Shown here piece after piece: positions 8,397 to 16,348 of a stretch of DNA of 64,000 bases. Below the pieces are notes generated by a model, which did no database searches, was not told the origin of the DNA, and saw nothing but the letters and a program-made list of their open reading frames with translations. A program made the translations under genes and the position numbers. This DNA is from Clostridia bacterium (GTDB lineage Bacteria; Bacillota; Clostridia; Christensenellales; Aristaeellaceae). Positions within the stretch are counted from its first letter, which is position 1. Each line of letters opens with the position of its first letter. The DNA lies in NCBI GenBank assembly GCA_017936765.1, contig JAGBEX010000029.1:1-64000 (forward strand), read 5' to 3'.

Positions 8397-8708
8397 TTAT
8401 GGCTCATGCCGAAACGCTCGCATCATGGAGCGTGTAGCTTCTTTCTGTTCAGGTGTAAGGACGATCCAGCTCTCAAACACATCTTCCAGCTCTGGGGTTA
8501 CTTCGATCATCTTGCCATCAGCAAAAAACTGCGCAAGCGTAATCCCGAAAGCCGTGCATATTGCTTCGAGGGTTGGGATGGAAGGCATCGTGTTACGCGA
8601 GTAGATGTTATAAACAGTCTTCTCATTCAGCCCTGCTTCATGGGCAACACGATATACCGTCCAGCCGCGCTCATCCATCAGACGGCGAAGTCTTTCAAGT
8701 ACATCCAT
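8397..8708 (-). CDS. XRE-family helix-turn-helix regulator
   Basis: This 103-residue protein has an N-terminal Cro/C1-type helix-turn-helix at about residues 4-58 (VYRVAHEAGLNEKTVYNIYS and PSIPTLEAICTAFGITLAQF), followed by a short acidic C-terminal segment. The ATG at 8708 is chosen because GGAGGAG sits 8 bases upstream; an ATG seven codons earlier has no site. It is transcribed away from the SLOG-fold gene at 8827, across 118 bases that contain repeated TACCGCC motifs. It is therefore probably a local repressor of one or both promoters. Confidence 0.88.
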   Translation of the reverse strand: MDVLERLRRLMDERGWTVYRVAHEAGLNEKTVYNIYSRNTMPSIPTLEAICTAFGITLAQFFADGKMIEVTPELEDVFESWIVLTPEQKEATRSMMRAFRHEP

Positions 8709-8729
8709 AGCGTAATCTCCTCCATTCAT

Positions 8730-8820
8730 ATTTTACCGCCAAACTGTCGCGTAAAATACTGGCGACTTGTGCCAGCTGTACCGCCATGTTATACTGTATT
8801 TGATGTACAGAAAGGCGGTA
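8730..8820. promoter_or_regulatory. Divergent promoter region with repeated TACCGCC sites
   Basis: The plus-strand promoter TTGTGC (8767-8772), 17 bases, TATACT (8790-8795) drives the gene at 8827. TACCGCC occurs at 8734-8740 and again inside the promoter spacer at 8779-8785, and inverted as GGCGGTA at 8814-8820. An imperfect dyad (ATTTTACCGC and GCGTAAAAT, 8730-8757) overlaps the region expected to hold the minus-strand promoter. The layout suits binding by the adjacent XRE regulator. Confidence 0.6.
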
Positions 8821-8826
8821 ACGAGA

Positions 8827-9315
8827 ATGAACGAGATCGAGAAGAGGAAGAAGCGGTGCTGCTTCACCGGACATCGACCAGAAAAGCTGACAGTTGATGA
8901 GGCTGAATTGCGTAAAGGATTGGAATCCGCGATTGACGATGCAATAGCAGCTGGCTTCCGTACCTTCATTTCCGGAATGAGTAGAGGAACCGACCTATGG
9001 GCAGCGGCTATTGTTTTAAGCCGTAAGAAGGTTCACCCTGATGTTCACCTGATTTGTGCCGTTCCACATCCGGGTTTTGAGGAACGTTGGAACAGCGACT
9101 GGCAGCGCCTCTACCATGATGTCCTCGCCGAGGCTGATCTGGTCCGTACTATATCACCGTCCTACACCAGAGGTTGTTATCAGATCCGAAACTGCTGGAT
9201 GGTTGATCACAGTGCCCTTGTGATCGCTGCGTATAATGGCAGCAATGGGGGAACGCAGAACACCATATTCTATGCAGAGAAGCAAGGCGTCTCTGTTCGT
9301 ATTGTCCCGGCTTGA
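8827..9315 (+). CDS. DUF1273/YpsA-like SLOG-fold protein
   Basis: This 162-residue protein has the hallmarks of the DUF1273 (YpsA/TTHA1729-like) branch of the SLOG superfamily: CCFTGHRPEKL near the N-terminus, FISGMSRGTDLWAA in the middle and a closing GCYQIRNCWMVDHSALVI. SLOG domains bind nucleotides or nucleotide-derived ligands. Bacterial members are linked to stress and to phage or conflict contexts, but their reaction is mostly unknown. AAAGGCGG precedes the ATG at 8827; the upstream in-frame ATG at 8767 would lie at the -35 box. It is divergent from an XRE regulator and followed at once by a small membrane-anchored protein. Confidence 0.85.
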   Translation: MNEIEKRKKRCCFTGHRPEKLTVDEAELRKGLESAIDDAIAAGFRTFISGMSRGTDLWAAAIVLSRKKVHPDVHLICAVPHPGFEERWNSDWQRLYHDVLAEADLVRTISPSYTRGCYQIRNCWMVDHSALVIAAYNGSNGGTQNTIFYAEKQGVSVRIVPA

Positions 9316-9334
9316 GCGGTTGATGGAGGAACAT

Positions 9335-9610
9335 ATGAAGAAGCTGATCGTTATCCTGGCTGTGCTCATTGCTATCTGCTTACTCATGTACTTCTCAGTA
9401 TGCAATGATAGGTCAGAGTGTGTCTGTTCCGTCTTAACAACAGAAGATACCAAGTACCCCATTACCTCTATCCTTGAATCCGTTTGGGACCCTTATTCTG
9501 CATCCGAGGGGACATTCACACGATTATTCACAACATGCAAGCACGGAAAGAGAGTCAGCTTGACCGTCTTCACTGATGAGGGGTACTTTGTCGGGCGCAT
9601 CATGAAATAG
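9335..9610 (+). CDS. Small membrane-anchored or secreted protein
   Basis: The 91-residue product starts with KKLIVILAVLIAICLLMYFS, a signal anchor or signal peptide, followed by a short cysteine-containing region (CNDRSECVC) and a small domain. GGAGG lies 5 bases before the ATG, and the gene starts 20 bases after the SLOG gene, so the two are probably co-transcribed. No family is recognised. A strong hairpin ends the unit at 9681. Confidence 0.65.
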   Translation: MKKLIVILAVLIAICLLMYFSVCNDRSECVCSVLTTEDTKYPITSILESVWDPYSASEGTFTRLFTTCKHGKRVSLTVFTDEGYFVGRIMK

Positions 9611-9680
9611 TTCCCTCAATAGTTAGACGAAACAGAAAGCAGGATGTGCATTTTTTCTTGAATTTGTTACGAATGAATAA

Positions 9681-9710
9681 GAGAGCCAGCCGTCCGCACG
9701 GCTGGCTCTC
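9681..9710. terminator. Hairpin terminator
   Basis: The 13-bp perfect arms GAGAGCCAGCCGT (9681-9693) and ACGGCTGGCTCTC (9698-9710) enclose a 4-nt loop. It lies downstream of the SLOG unit and could also serve minus-strand transcripts from the right. Confidence 0.75.
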
Positions 9711-9917
9711 TTGCGTTAGTAAGTCTGTGTTTCTTCTTCCTGCTTTTCCTCCGAACCGGTTGGCCCCAATCATGTGCCTCGATGCTGAATGCTACACGCA
9801 CAGTCTTAGAAGAAGAATCACTGTACACATCCTCATGGGCAAATTGACTGGGTTCGGCTATTTCCGAACTAATATATCTCGGCTCATACCTTCTCAATAC
9901 CGGGAACTCAGATCCGA
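9711..9917 (-). other. Decayed ORF between terminator and next gene
   Basis: On the minus strand a protein-like stretch (RYEPRYISSEIAEPSQFAHE ... KTVRVAFSIEAHD) runs without a good start. It then reads best in a shifted frame ending EEKQEEETQTY before a TAA. The unshifted frame would run through the terminator hairpin, which a real gene would not do. I read this as a degenerate gene fragment. Confidence 0.3.
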
Positions 9918-10583
9918 TCAGCCCAGGGTATCTTCTTCAAGTTCATTGGTGACGCCCTGCACTGCGATGGGGGCTTTCGCCAACAGTCGGATGCTGTTGA
10001 GCATAGTAAGTGCATCCTGCGGAATAGCGTCCTGCCCCTGCTTAGCAGGGAATTCATACCAGAAACGATAGCTGAAACCGCTGTCTGTTAGCATGCAGAT
10101 ACTCCAGATCCAGTTGCAGTCGCTGGCATGGTGAATCAAATAGCTGAAAGCACCAATCTGTGTATGATCATACACAACGGCACTATTCTTATCGCCGCGC
10201 ACGGAGTTCAGGATTTTTCTCTGGCTCTTTGCATCCTCAAGCGTTCCATGAACAGAAAAGATAACGCCGGTTTGCTGATTCACAAAGACATACTTGCTGC
10301 CTTTATGGTAGGCATCGGAAGTCACTTCCTGCAATGTATACCCATCCAGGATCGTGATCGCCATATCTGCATCAGCGCAGTCAAGGAGCATTTCTGTTCC
10401 CGCCGGAGCCTGGGTAGGTGCAGCTGTGAATTGCGAAAGCACAACAGTTGTGTTGAAATCCTCCGCCGCATTGACAGGTTGAGCAATCGGATCGATGCCT
10501 TCATCCGGCTGCATGACAATGACGGGCGCAGCCACCATGGCGATGATTGCAAGGCCGGCAAGTAAGATGAGAAGTTTCTTCAT
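9918..10583 (-). CDS. Hypothetical membrane-anchored or secreted protein
   Basis: The 221-residue product opens with KKLLILLAGLAIIAMVAAPV, a signal peptide or anchor, followed by a proline/alanine-rich linker (about residues 50-62, FTAAPTQAPAGTE) and a globular domain with conserved-looking tryptophans and SYLIHHASDCNWIW. No family is recognised. It is transcribed separately from the SH3 genes to its right (99-base gap), but shares their secreted character and may belong to the same envelope gene set. Confidence 0.6.
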   Translation of the reverse strand: MKKLLILLAGLAIIAMVAAPVIVMQPDEGIDPIAQPVNAAEDFNTTVVLSQFTAAPTQAPAGTEMLLDCADADMAITILDGYTLQEVTSDAYHKGSKYVFVNQQTGVIFSVHGTLEDAKSQRKILNSVRGDKNSAVVYDHTQIGAFSYLIHHASDCNWIWSICMLTDSGFSYRFWYEFPAKQGQDAIPQDALTMLNSIRLLAKAPIAVQGVTNELEEDTLG

Positions 10584-10682
10584 ATGGTGATGCCTCGCTT
10601 CTGTTTAGTAACCTACATCAGTCAGTCTTGCGAAATGGAAAAATGTTGAGCTATAGTTTCCAGCATGGAAAACTCTTACCTT

Positions 10683-11447
10683 TTAGGGCTTTACAACAAA
10701 TCCACTCGCTCCGCGCAGACTAATCACTAAGAAACCATCAATCTCCCCAATGATTGGATATCTTGTTTCGCCGCTAATCAGTCCAACTCTTTTTGCACTA
10801 CCAGAAGGCATAGCATAAACTGGGGTTTCTCCATCTGGTATAAAGTAGTCGGGGTTCACAAGAACATATTCCTTTCTTACCCAACCACTGTAACGCAAGC
10901 CTTCTTCATCACGATAAGTGACATTGTACCATGAGCCACTCTCCTCTATTACTGTAAAATATGTCCCATATGTCATTGTCTGGATGATCTTTGAAGTGGC
11001 ATCCGGATTTTCCCTTAACGAAAGAGTTTCGCATAAAACAAACCCAAGGTCATACCCATTGTATTCTTCGCTTGAAGTATCGTCGAATACACTCATATTG
11101 ATCCCAGTGATGGCTTCAGTATTTGCCACAATCCATCCCTGCTGCACATTACCTTCTCTGTCATGATAAGAAATCCTGATCCACTCTATCGGAGAATCTG
11201 AATAAAAATAGGAATCAAATGCAGTATCGACCTGTGTAACAATCTTCTCTAATGGACAATACTCTGTTCCTTCGTCCAAGACTGTCACAATATGCATTTT
11301 ACGCCCGTCATCTGTTATTTCAAATACATCCGTTGCGTGTTGAAGTGTTTCGGTATGATTCCATTCTTCCTGTGTCTGAGCAAAAACAACAATGGGCAGC
11401 ATGAGGATTACCAGCATCAAGCATACAACAGTATTTAGTTTCTTCAT
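10683..11447 (-). CDS. Secreted SH3-domain protein
   Basis: This 254-residue protein has a signal peptide (KKLNTVVCLMLVILMLPIVV ... FA) and a bacterial SH3 domain at about residues 138-198 (LSLRENPDATSKIIQTMTYG, then GSWYNVTY and YSGWVRKEYV). A preceding stretch at about 60-110 (IRISYHDREGNVQQGWIVAN) and the C-terminal 45 residues also look SH3-like, so up to three such folds may be present. GGAGG lies upstream of the ATG. SH3 modules of this kind usually bind peptidoglycan stems. The biological role is not known. Confidence 0.75.
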   Translation of the reverse strand: MKKLNTVVCLMLVILMLPIVVFAQTQEEWNHTETLQHATDVFEITDDGRKMHIVTVLDEGTEYCPLEKIVTQVDTAFDSYFYSDSPIEWIRISYHDREGNVQQGWIVANTEAITGINMSVFDDTSSEEYNGYDLGFVLCETLSLRENPDATSKIIQTMTYGTYFTVIEESGSWYNVTYRDEEGLRYSGWVRKEYVLVNPDYFIPDGETPVYAMPSGSAKRVGLISGETRYPIIGEIDGFLVISLRGASGFVVKP

Positions 11448-11493
11448 GGAAGTTCCTCCTTCTCATTCTTCATTACTGTATCCTTTTTCGAAG

Positions 11494-12084
11494 TTATATA
11501 AGGTGAATCGTTCTGAAGTTATCCCAGTCATCCGGGTCATTCATATCAATTCCTATATCGATGCAGACCACGCGGCCAGTAACAGCATCAATATACGCAT
11601 CACAGCGAACCATATAGTTGCCAGAGGCATGTTCCTCACCGAACTGAATAATCCAAACCTGTGCATGCGCTGTTTTGGTTATAGTGGTAATTGGATTCCC
11701 CCAGAAATCGTAGTAGGCTGAAGCTACATTCATTCTGCTCAGATACTCTTCTGTAATGCGGGGTTCATAATCACACAGGAATGTTTTTGCGATCATCAAC
11801 GCTTCTTCATATGAAATGCATTCTTCTGGTGGGAACTTGGGAATATCCTCTTGAACATCCTCGTCATTCAGATAGTCACCTGGACGTCTGCCATAAATAG
11901 CACAGAACATCGCTCTGTCATAGTAATTCCACCGCACATAGTCGCCCAGTGCATCTTCCCATTCTTCGGTGCGTTCTCGGTAAAATTCTACCCGATCAGG
12001 AGCAAGCTCGGCTGAACCATACTGTATGGGAAGCAGACATACAACCATCAAGACAACCATAATGTATCGCTGAAGTATTCTCAT
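11494..12084 (-). CDS. Secreted protein with a PepSY-like C-terminus
   Basis: The 196-residue product has a signal peptide (YIMVVLMVVCLLPIQYGSAE) and a charged middle with EECISYEEALMIAKTFLCDY. It closes with VRCDAYIDAVTGRVVCIDIG, the strand-turn-strand pattern (D-A-x-T-G-x-V) typical of PepSY and related inhibitory or propeptide domains. GGGAG precedes the ATG. It lies between two SH3 protein genes on the same strand with short gaps, so it probably belongs to one operon with them. The assignment to PepSY is tentative. Confidence 0.6.
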   Translation of the reverse strand: MRILQRYIMVVLMVVCLLPIQYGSAELAPDRVEFYRERTEEWEDALGDYVRWNYYDRAMFCAIYGRRPGDYLNDEDVQEDIPKFPPEECISYEEALMIAKTFLCDYEPRITEEYLSRMNVASAYYDFWGNPITTITKTAHAQVWIIQFGEEHASGNYMVRCDAYIDAVTGRVVCIDIGIDMNDPDDWDNFRTIHLI

Positions 12085-12158
12085 GTGTCAATCTCCCTTC
12101 GTTCCTTTAACAAAACCAATGCTGCTGTTAATCACGAGACGGCATAACCGCTACATCC

Positions 12159-13940
12159 TTAGCCGTTACCTTCCCAGAACCATTCCTGTGGCATATAGCC
12201 TGTCTCTCCGCGAGTGGTGAGGATCACGTAGAGCTCATCATCCACGACGCCCGCAATCCATACAGTACCATTCAAGCGATACCCATTGCCATCCATGTCC
12301 TGATCCGCATAAGCGAGGGCATCTTGATGTTCTTCTTTCAAGCACAGTTGTGGAAATACACAGTCCACATCCTGCATCTGTGCTCCAAAGGCAAGAAACT
12401 CTTTCATCATCCAACCTTCAAGATGCCCATCCAAGCCTATAGTGACGCGACACCAGTCGCCCTTGGTTTCATGCACCCGTACCGGAGTACCATTGTAGAA
12501 CTTACCCAACGATTTAGCTCCGCGCTTCGGATCAACGCGAAGATGCAACCGATCCGCTGGATCGGGGTTGTTCACGACTGCCCAGCCATCTGAGTCAATC
12601 AGAGAAAGCAACGAATCCATTGATGTGGGCAGCTGATTCAGATCAATCGTCAGCAGATTATTCATACCGGCAGACAACGAACCAATGTAGATTCCGTCTG
12701 TTCCCTGATTCGACCACTCATAGGCTACTCCACAGAATTCAACATTATAATCAAAGCTCGGAGCGCCACCGTTCATCACCCATTCAATCTGCCAGGTACC
12801 ATCTGCCATCCGCTGGAAGCCCGCTTGCTGCGCCTGTCCATTCCATTCAAGGCCAATTTCATCTTCACCGCTATGGAAAATATCCATATACACATTCCCC
12901 GGCAGAGGTCTGGAACTGTCAACAGAATAGATGCCATCTTTCAATGTCACAATATGAATCTGTGATGTGATCTCATCCAGCCTTGTCAGCAGGATCAAAG
13001 CATTCTCCTGCGCATCGGATTCAACGATTAAACCGGGAACAGGCACACGATCCAGATCAAGCGCATCCTCCACAAGAAACAAATCTGAACCTCCGTGTGT
13101 CGATATCAGTTCACTGAAAGGTTCTGTTTCAAGTCGTTTCAGAAGTGCCTCTGAAAGAGGAACGGGTATGGTATCCATCACATACATATCATCTTCTCCA
13201 GCTGTGAATCCTACTCGCTTGATATACAGGCAACCATTCTCGACTTTGCTATAGCTTGCATCAGTATCATATCCAGAATAATAAGAACTATGGCTACGAA
13301 GGGTATACCCTGGAAATAGATCGGCTACGGATGCTTCCGTGATAGCCACCAGTTCCTGTGCTGTCCCAGGTGTACCGGGGAGATCGTCAAAATCTCCAAT
13401 CCAAGTTACCAGATCATCATCTAACGTGAATGTAGCTTCGGCTACCTTAGTGCCATCCGGATAGTACGACAGCTGATGTTCATCAAGGATGACATGTCCC
13501 TGATATTCGGATGCTTTCCGCCAGCCGCATTCCACCATATATTCACCGTTGTAATGATAGGCAATGTAATCACCATTCTTCTGGTTTACCAAATCAAATC
13601 CAAGTTCATCGGGATAGAATGAGCCATCAGAACGGGGGGTTGTGGTATCATGACGAACAAAAGCAATTTCCCATGTGCCATCCACCGGTGAAAACTGAGC
13701 TTCTGACTTCCACTCTCGGTTCACGCAACGGTAGTAATACATATGTCCCCCTGGCGAAATGATGGCCGCCATTGTTGAATCGTCCGGCAGAGAAAAGAAG
13801 AAGCATTCTGCAAATTCCTCTGAACCTTGGGAGGAAACATACTGTACCCACATCTCCTGTGGAAACTCGCTTTGTGCGCAAGCCTGTTGAGAGAATGCCA
13901 GTAGTAGCACAGCGATGAGAATAAAAAATAATTTCTTCAT
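12159..13940 (-). CDS. Large secreted SH3-domain protein
   Basis: This 593-residue protein begins with a signal peptide (KKLFFILIAVLLLAFSQQAC). The long N-terminal part has no recognised family but contains a repeated WEIAFVRHD / WQIEWVMNGG beta pattern. Near residues 455-520 is a bacterial SH3 domain (HLRVDPKRGAKSLGKFYNGT, then GDWCRVTIG and GWMMKEFLAF), and the last 40 residues (VDDELYVILTTRGETGYMPQ) resemble a second one. AAGGAG precedes the ATG. It heads the minus-strand secreted-protein series and probably acts at the cell wall. Confidence 0.75.
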   Translation of the reverse strand: MKKLFFILIAVLLLAFSQQACAQSEFPQEMWVQYVSSQGSEEFAECFFFSLPDDSTMAAIISPGGHMYYYRCVNREWKSEAQFSPVDGTWEIAFVRHDTTTPRSDGSFYPDELGFDLVNQKNGDYIAYHYNGEYMVECGWRKASEYQGHVILDEHQLSYYPDGTKVAEATFTLDDDLVTWIGDFDDLPGTPGTAQELVAITEASVADLFPGYTLRSHSSYYSGYDTDASYSKVENGCLYIKRVGFTAGEDDMYVMDTIPVPLSEALLKRLETEPFSELISTHGGSDLFLVEDALDLDRVPVPGLIVESDAQENALILLTRLDEITSQIHIVTLKDGIYSVDSSRPLPGNVYMDIFHSGEDEIGLEWNGQAQQAGFQRMADGTWQIEWVMNGGAPSFDYNVEFCGVAYEWSNQGTDGIYIGSLSAGMNNLLTIDLNQLPTSMDSLLSLIDSDGWAVVNNPDPADRLHLRVDPKRGAKSLGKFYNGTPVRVHETKGDWCRVTIGLDGHLEGWMMKEFLAFGAQMQDVDCVFPQLCLKEEHQDALAYADQDMDGNGYRLNGTVWIAGVVDDELYVILTTRGETGYMPQEWFWEGNG

Positions 13941-14020
13941 GGTGTTTCTCCTTTTATGCGTGAGTGAATGGCTATCTATGTATTATAACGCATCATGGCA
14001 ATCTTTTCTTGCAAATGCTG

Positions 14021-14046
14021 AAAAAACCCGCCCGGAGGGGGCGGGC
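14021..14046 (-). terminator. Intrinsic terminator (minus strand)
   Basis: The GC stem CCCGCCC (14027-14033) with GGGCGGG (14039-14045) is followed on the minus strand by six T residues. It lies 59 bases after the stop of the truncated PepSY-like gene, which shows that this gene once had a normal transcript end. Confidence 0.8.
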
Positions 14047-14104
14047 GAGATAGGTCATGTGTTGGGTTGAGATAGCCTCCACGCAAACCAATGGGTGTTA
14101 ACGT

Positions 14105-14362
14105 TTATTCAGAGACTGAATCCGGAGTATAGGTTTTGATTACTTCCCCAGTAGCGGCATTGATCGTGACTGTAAACGCTTTTGCTGGCTGATCGAGATC
14201 GTCAAAGAAATCTGTAGATTCTTGCAGCCAGCCTATACAGTACTCGAAAGAAAGCGTCTTATCGGATAGCGCAGAAGATGTTCTTGTTCCAAACCATCCA
14301 TTCGAGCATACTTTGTCTTTGCTCACTCTTGGAAAAAAGATAAAACACCCTTGACAAAACAA
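14105..14362 (-). pseudogene. 5'-truncated PepSY-like gene at the island edge
   Basis: The C-terminal part (AKAFTVTINAATGEVIKTYT) has the strand-turn-strand pattern of PepSY domains, and FFDDLDQPAKAF precedes it. The first 25 codons from the TTG at 14362 are cysteine- and phenylalanine-rich and do not look like this protein. No signal peptide is present, and the gene ends in a normal terminator. I read it as the 3' end of a secreted PepSY protein whose front was lost when this block was joined to the core chromosome at about 14,390. Confidence 0.4.
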
Positions 14363-14392
14363 CTCGAATGATCGGAGGCTCTTTTCTGTGCT

Positions 14393-15064
14393 TTATTCTG
14401 CTGTCTCGCCCCTTAGGCCGGGAGCCAGCACGGCAACGATGTCGTCGGTCTGTTCCTCCAAGGTGCGGTTGGGGTCGTATTGCACGGGCTTGGCAATGGT
14501 GAAACGGTGGTTGCGGTGGTCGATGTGAACGGGGTAGAACCGCAGGGCTTTGCCGGTGGCCTTGTAGAACAGGGGCGCCACGTGCAGGAAGCCGGTGTTG
14601 ATCCAGGTGTGGTGGCTCTTGTAGCCGCTGGGCTGCTCGGGAAAGATGATCAGGTAGCGGCCGTCCTTCAGGTGACGGATGCTCTGGCGCATGGTGAGCA
14701 TCACCCGCTGGTCGTGGTAGACCGGGATGCCCGGAGCGCTGCGCAGCACAGGGGGCATCACGGCAGCAGCCAGGTAGGGCAGGGTGACGTTGAGCAGGGG
14801 TTCTGCCCAGCAGCCGGGTTTCCACCAGTAGTCCTGACGGACGTAGGCGGGGACCAGCTTGGCGTCCATCACATCATGATTCAGCCAGGAATAGCAGTTC
14901 TTGGTGAAGGGGAAATGGGCGCACATATCGATGGGGCCAAAGGCACCGGAGTGATTGCCGATGAACACGCAGGGTTCGTCGATAAAGGGTTCGGCCCAGG
15001 TGGTTTCAAACTTGGGTGTCAGGCGGCGATAAGCACCGATCAGCGTTTCATAAAGCTTGCCCAT
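14393..15064 (-). CDS. PlsC-like lysophospholipid acyltransferase
   Basis: This 223-residue protein has the acyltransferase layout: CVFIGNHSGAFGPIDM at about residues 31-46 and YLIIFPEQPSGYKS at about 136-149, the latter corresponding to the FPEG substrate-binding motif. Such enzymes transfer an acyl group from acyl-ACP or acyl-CoA to a lysophospholipid. The usual H-X4-D catalytic pair is altered here (the Asp follows the His at +8), so chemistry or substrate may differ. The ATG at 15064 follows AAGGAG by 8 bases. The gene sits 59 bases after a MerR/TipA regulator on the same strand, suggesting joint transcription. It is GC-rich, unlike the DNA immediately to its left. Confidence 0.75.
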   Translation of the reverse strand: MGKLYETLIGAYRRLTPKFETTWAEPFIDEPCVFIGNHSGAFGPIDMCAHFPFTKNCYSWLNHDVMDAKLVPAYVRQDYWWKPGCWAEPLLNVTLPYLAAAVMPPVLRSAPGIPVYHDQRVMLTMRQSIRHLKDGRYLIIFPEQPSGYKSHHTWINTGFLHVAPLFYKATGKALRFYPVHIDHRNHRFTIAKPVQYDPNRTLEEQTDDIVAVLAPGLRGETAE

Positions 15065-15123
15065 GGATGCGCTCCTTCGTAACAAAATAGAACAAGATAT
15101 TCTATCATAAAGGAGCGGATGCG

Positions 15124-15855
15124 TCAAATATGGCGGGTATAGTGGCGAATGGCCTGGGCGGCCAGAGCAGCGGTGCCGGAGCCGCCAGCCTTGTCGATGT
15201 TCTGCGTGAAGCTGCCGCCGCCATCGTAGAGGTTGGCAAAGGAGGCCAGGATCTGGTCGGTGCAGGTGTAGAAATGCTCGGTGATGTAGGCCTGCAGCTC
15301 GGCCACCAGCGCCTGCACCTCCGGGCTTTCGGGAGCCTCGCCCAGGTGCGCGCCAAAGCGGCTCAGCAGGGCCATGAAGTCCTGGCCGGTCTGTGCCTGA
15401 CGGGCAGAATCCTGGGTGAGAAAGCGCTGCTCGTATTCCTTGTAGGCCTCCGTTTTGCCATAGGTAGCCTTGGCTTGGGCGGCGTATTCGTCGATTTGCT
15501 TGTTGTCGAATCCGGTGAAATCCAGGTGGTTGGTACCCATCAGGCATAGCCACCTTGTTAAGTCGATCAGGTTTTCCAGGTGTTGCTTTTTCAGTTGAAG
15601 GAGCTGCAAGTGCTGCTCCAGCGCCTTGGTGCGGTCGAAGGCGGGATCATCCAGCAGGCGGGCGATATCCCGCAGGGGAAAGCCCAGCTCCTTGAACAGC
15701 AGGACGTGCTGCAGTCGCTCCAGGGCGGCGTTGTCGTAGAGGCGGTAGCCTGCCTCGGTGGTCTGGGTGGGCTTGAGCAGGTTGATCTCATCGTAGTAGT
15801 GCAGGGTGCGCTGGCTGACACCGGTCAGCTCGGTCACTTGGCTGATGGTGAGCAT
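15124..15855 (-). CDS. MerR-family regulator with TipAS ligand-binding domain
   Basis: This 243-residue protein has a MerR DNA-binding domain (about 1-70: TISQVTELTGVSQRTLHYYD, then AGYRLYDNAALERLQHVLLF), a coiled-coil dimerisation helix and a C-terminal TipAS-like domain (about 120-240) with WxxxxxxxxY-type helices (YEQRFLTQDSARQAQTGQDF) that in TipAL bind thiopeptide-type drugs. Members activate multidrug efflux or other local genes by untwisting promoters with long spacers. The ATG at 15855 follows AAGGAGG by 8 bases; a GTG one codon earlier is less well spaced. Its likely target is its own unit with the downstream acyltransferase. Confidence 0.88.
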   Translation of the reverse strand: MLTISQVTELTGVSQRTLHYYDEINLLKPTQTTEAGYRLYDNAALERLQHVLLFKELGFPLRDIARLLDDPAFDRTKALEQHLQLLQLKKQHLENLIDLTRWLCLMGTNHLDFTGFDNKQIDEYAAQAKATYGKTEAYKEYEQRFLTQDSARQAQTGQDFMALLSRFGAHLGEAPESPEVQALVAELQAYITEHFYTCTDQILASFANLYDGGGSFTQNIDKAGGSGTAALAAQAIRHYTRHI

Positions 15856-15920
15856 CACATCAACCTCCTTTCGGCTCTATGGTAAGGCATCACGCGGCGT
15901 GAGAGTCAAGGGGCAAATTG

Positions 15921-15943
15921 AAAAAAAGCGGCGGGTGCCGCTT
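15921..15943 (-). terminator. Intrinsic terminator (minus strand)
   Basis: The stem AAGCGGC (15926-15932) with GCCGCTT (15937-15943) and an A-run at 15921-15927 reads as a hairpin followed by a T-run on the minus strand. It is placed right after the Usp gene. Confidence 0.8.
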
Positions 15944-15946
15944 GCA

Positions 15947-16318
15947 TTACGGGGTGGATTCCACGGTGAAGGCGACCTGAGGCAGGGCGCGCATCAGGTT
16001 GGCAATAAAGGCGCTGCCGGGCTTGCCTTCGCCCAGGATCAGGTGGGTCACGCTGCGCTCCTTCACAAAATCGCAGATGGCGCGGTGGGCATCGGTGTGG
16101 TGGAGCATGGTCATTTCAGCACCCACCTCGCCGCTGAGGCGATACAGGTCATTCAGCGCCTGGCTGACATCCGGGTTGGAGAGAAGATTAACGCCGCTGC
16201 CGGACACGGACAGCACCAGCAGCGAGGCTCCCCGCTGCTGTGCAAGCTCCGCACCGCGGTGGATCAGCCGGCTGGAGGATTGCTGCCCGGTGACGCAGAC
16301 AAGAACGGTTTCAGCCAT
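15947..16318 (-). CDS. Universal stress protein (Usp) domain protein
   Basis: This 123-residue single-domain Usp-like protein has ETVLVCVTGQQSSSRLIHRG at the N-terminus and a C-terminal half with FVKERSVTHLILGEGKPGSA, which resembles the nucleotide-binding loop (G-x2-G-x9-G-S/T) of KdpD-type Usp domains. It probably binds ATP or a related nucleotide and acts in the cytosol. It follows the membrane protein gene at 16816 by 30 bases on the same strand and is closed by a terminator. Confidence 0.75.
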   Translation of the reverse strand: MAETVLVCVTGQQSSSRLIHRGAELAQQRGASLLVLSVSGSGVNLLSNPDVSQALNDLYRLSGEVGAEMTMLHHTDAHRAICDFVKERSVTHLILGEGKPGSAFIANLMRALPQVAFTVESTP

Positions 16319-16348
16319 GGGCTTGCGCCCCCTTCCTTGATGTGGAGA

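Larger units (their letters stand above)
1..14392. mobile_element. Accessory block, probably part of a mobile or genomic island
   Basis: This block is visibly AT-richer than the DNA to its right and has a different gene style: a relaxase tail, ECF sigma/anti-sigma modules, many secreted SH3-type proteins and decayed ORFs. It ends abruptly at the stop codon of a GC-rich acyltransferase gene, next to a 5'-truncated gene. I see no integrase or clear direct repeat for it inside the window, so the element type is unknown and its left end is outside. The boundary is an inference from composition and gene content. Confidence 0.4.

Noticed and set aside
9667..9897. 76-codon minus-strand frame
   Set aside because: It would run through a strong terminator hairpin and lacks a ribosome binding site; noted only as a decayed fragment.
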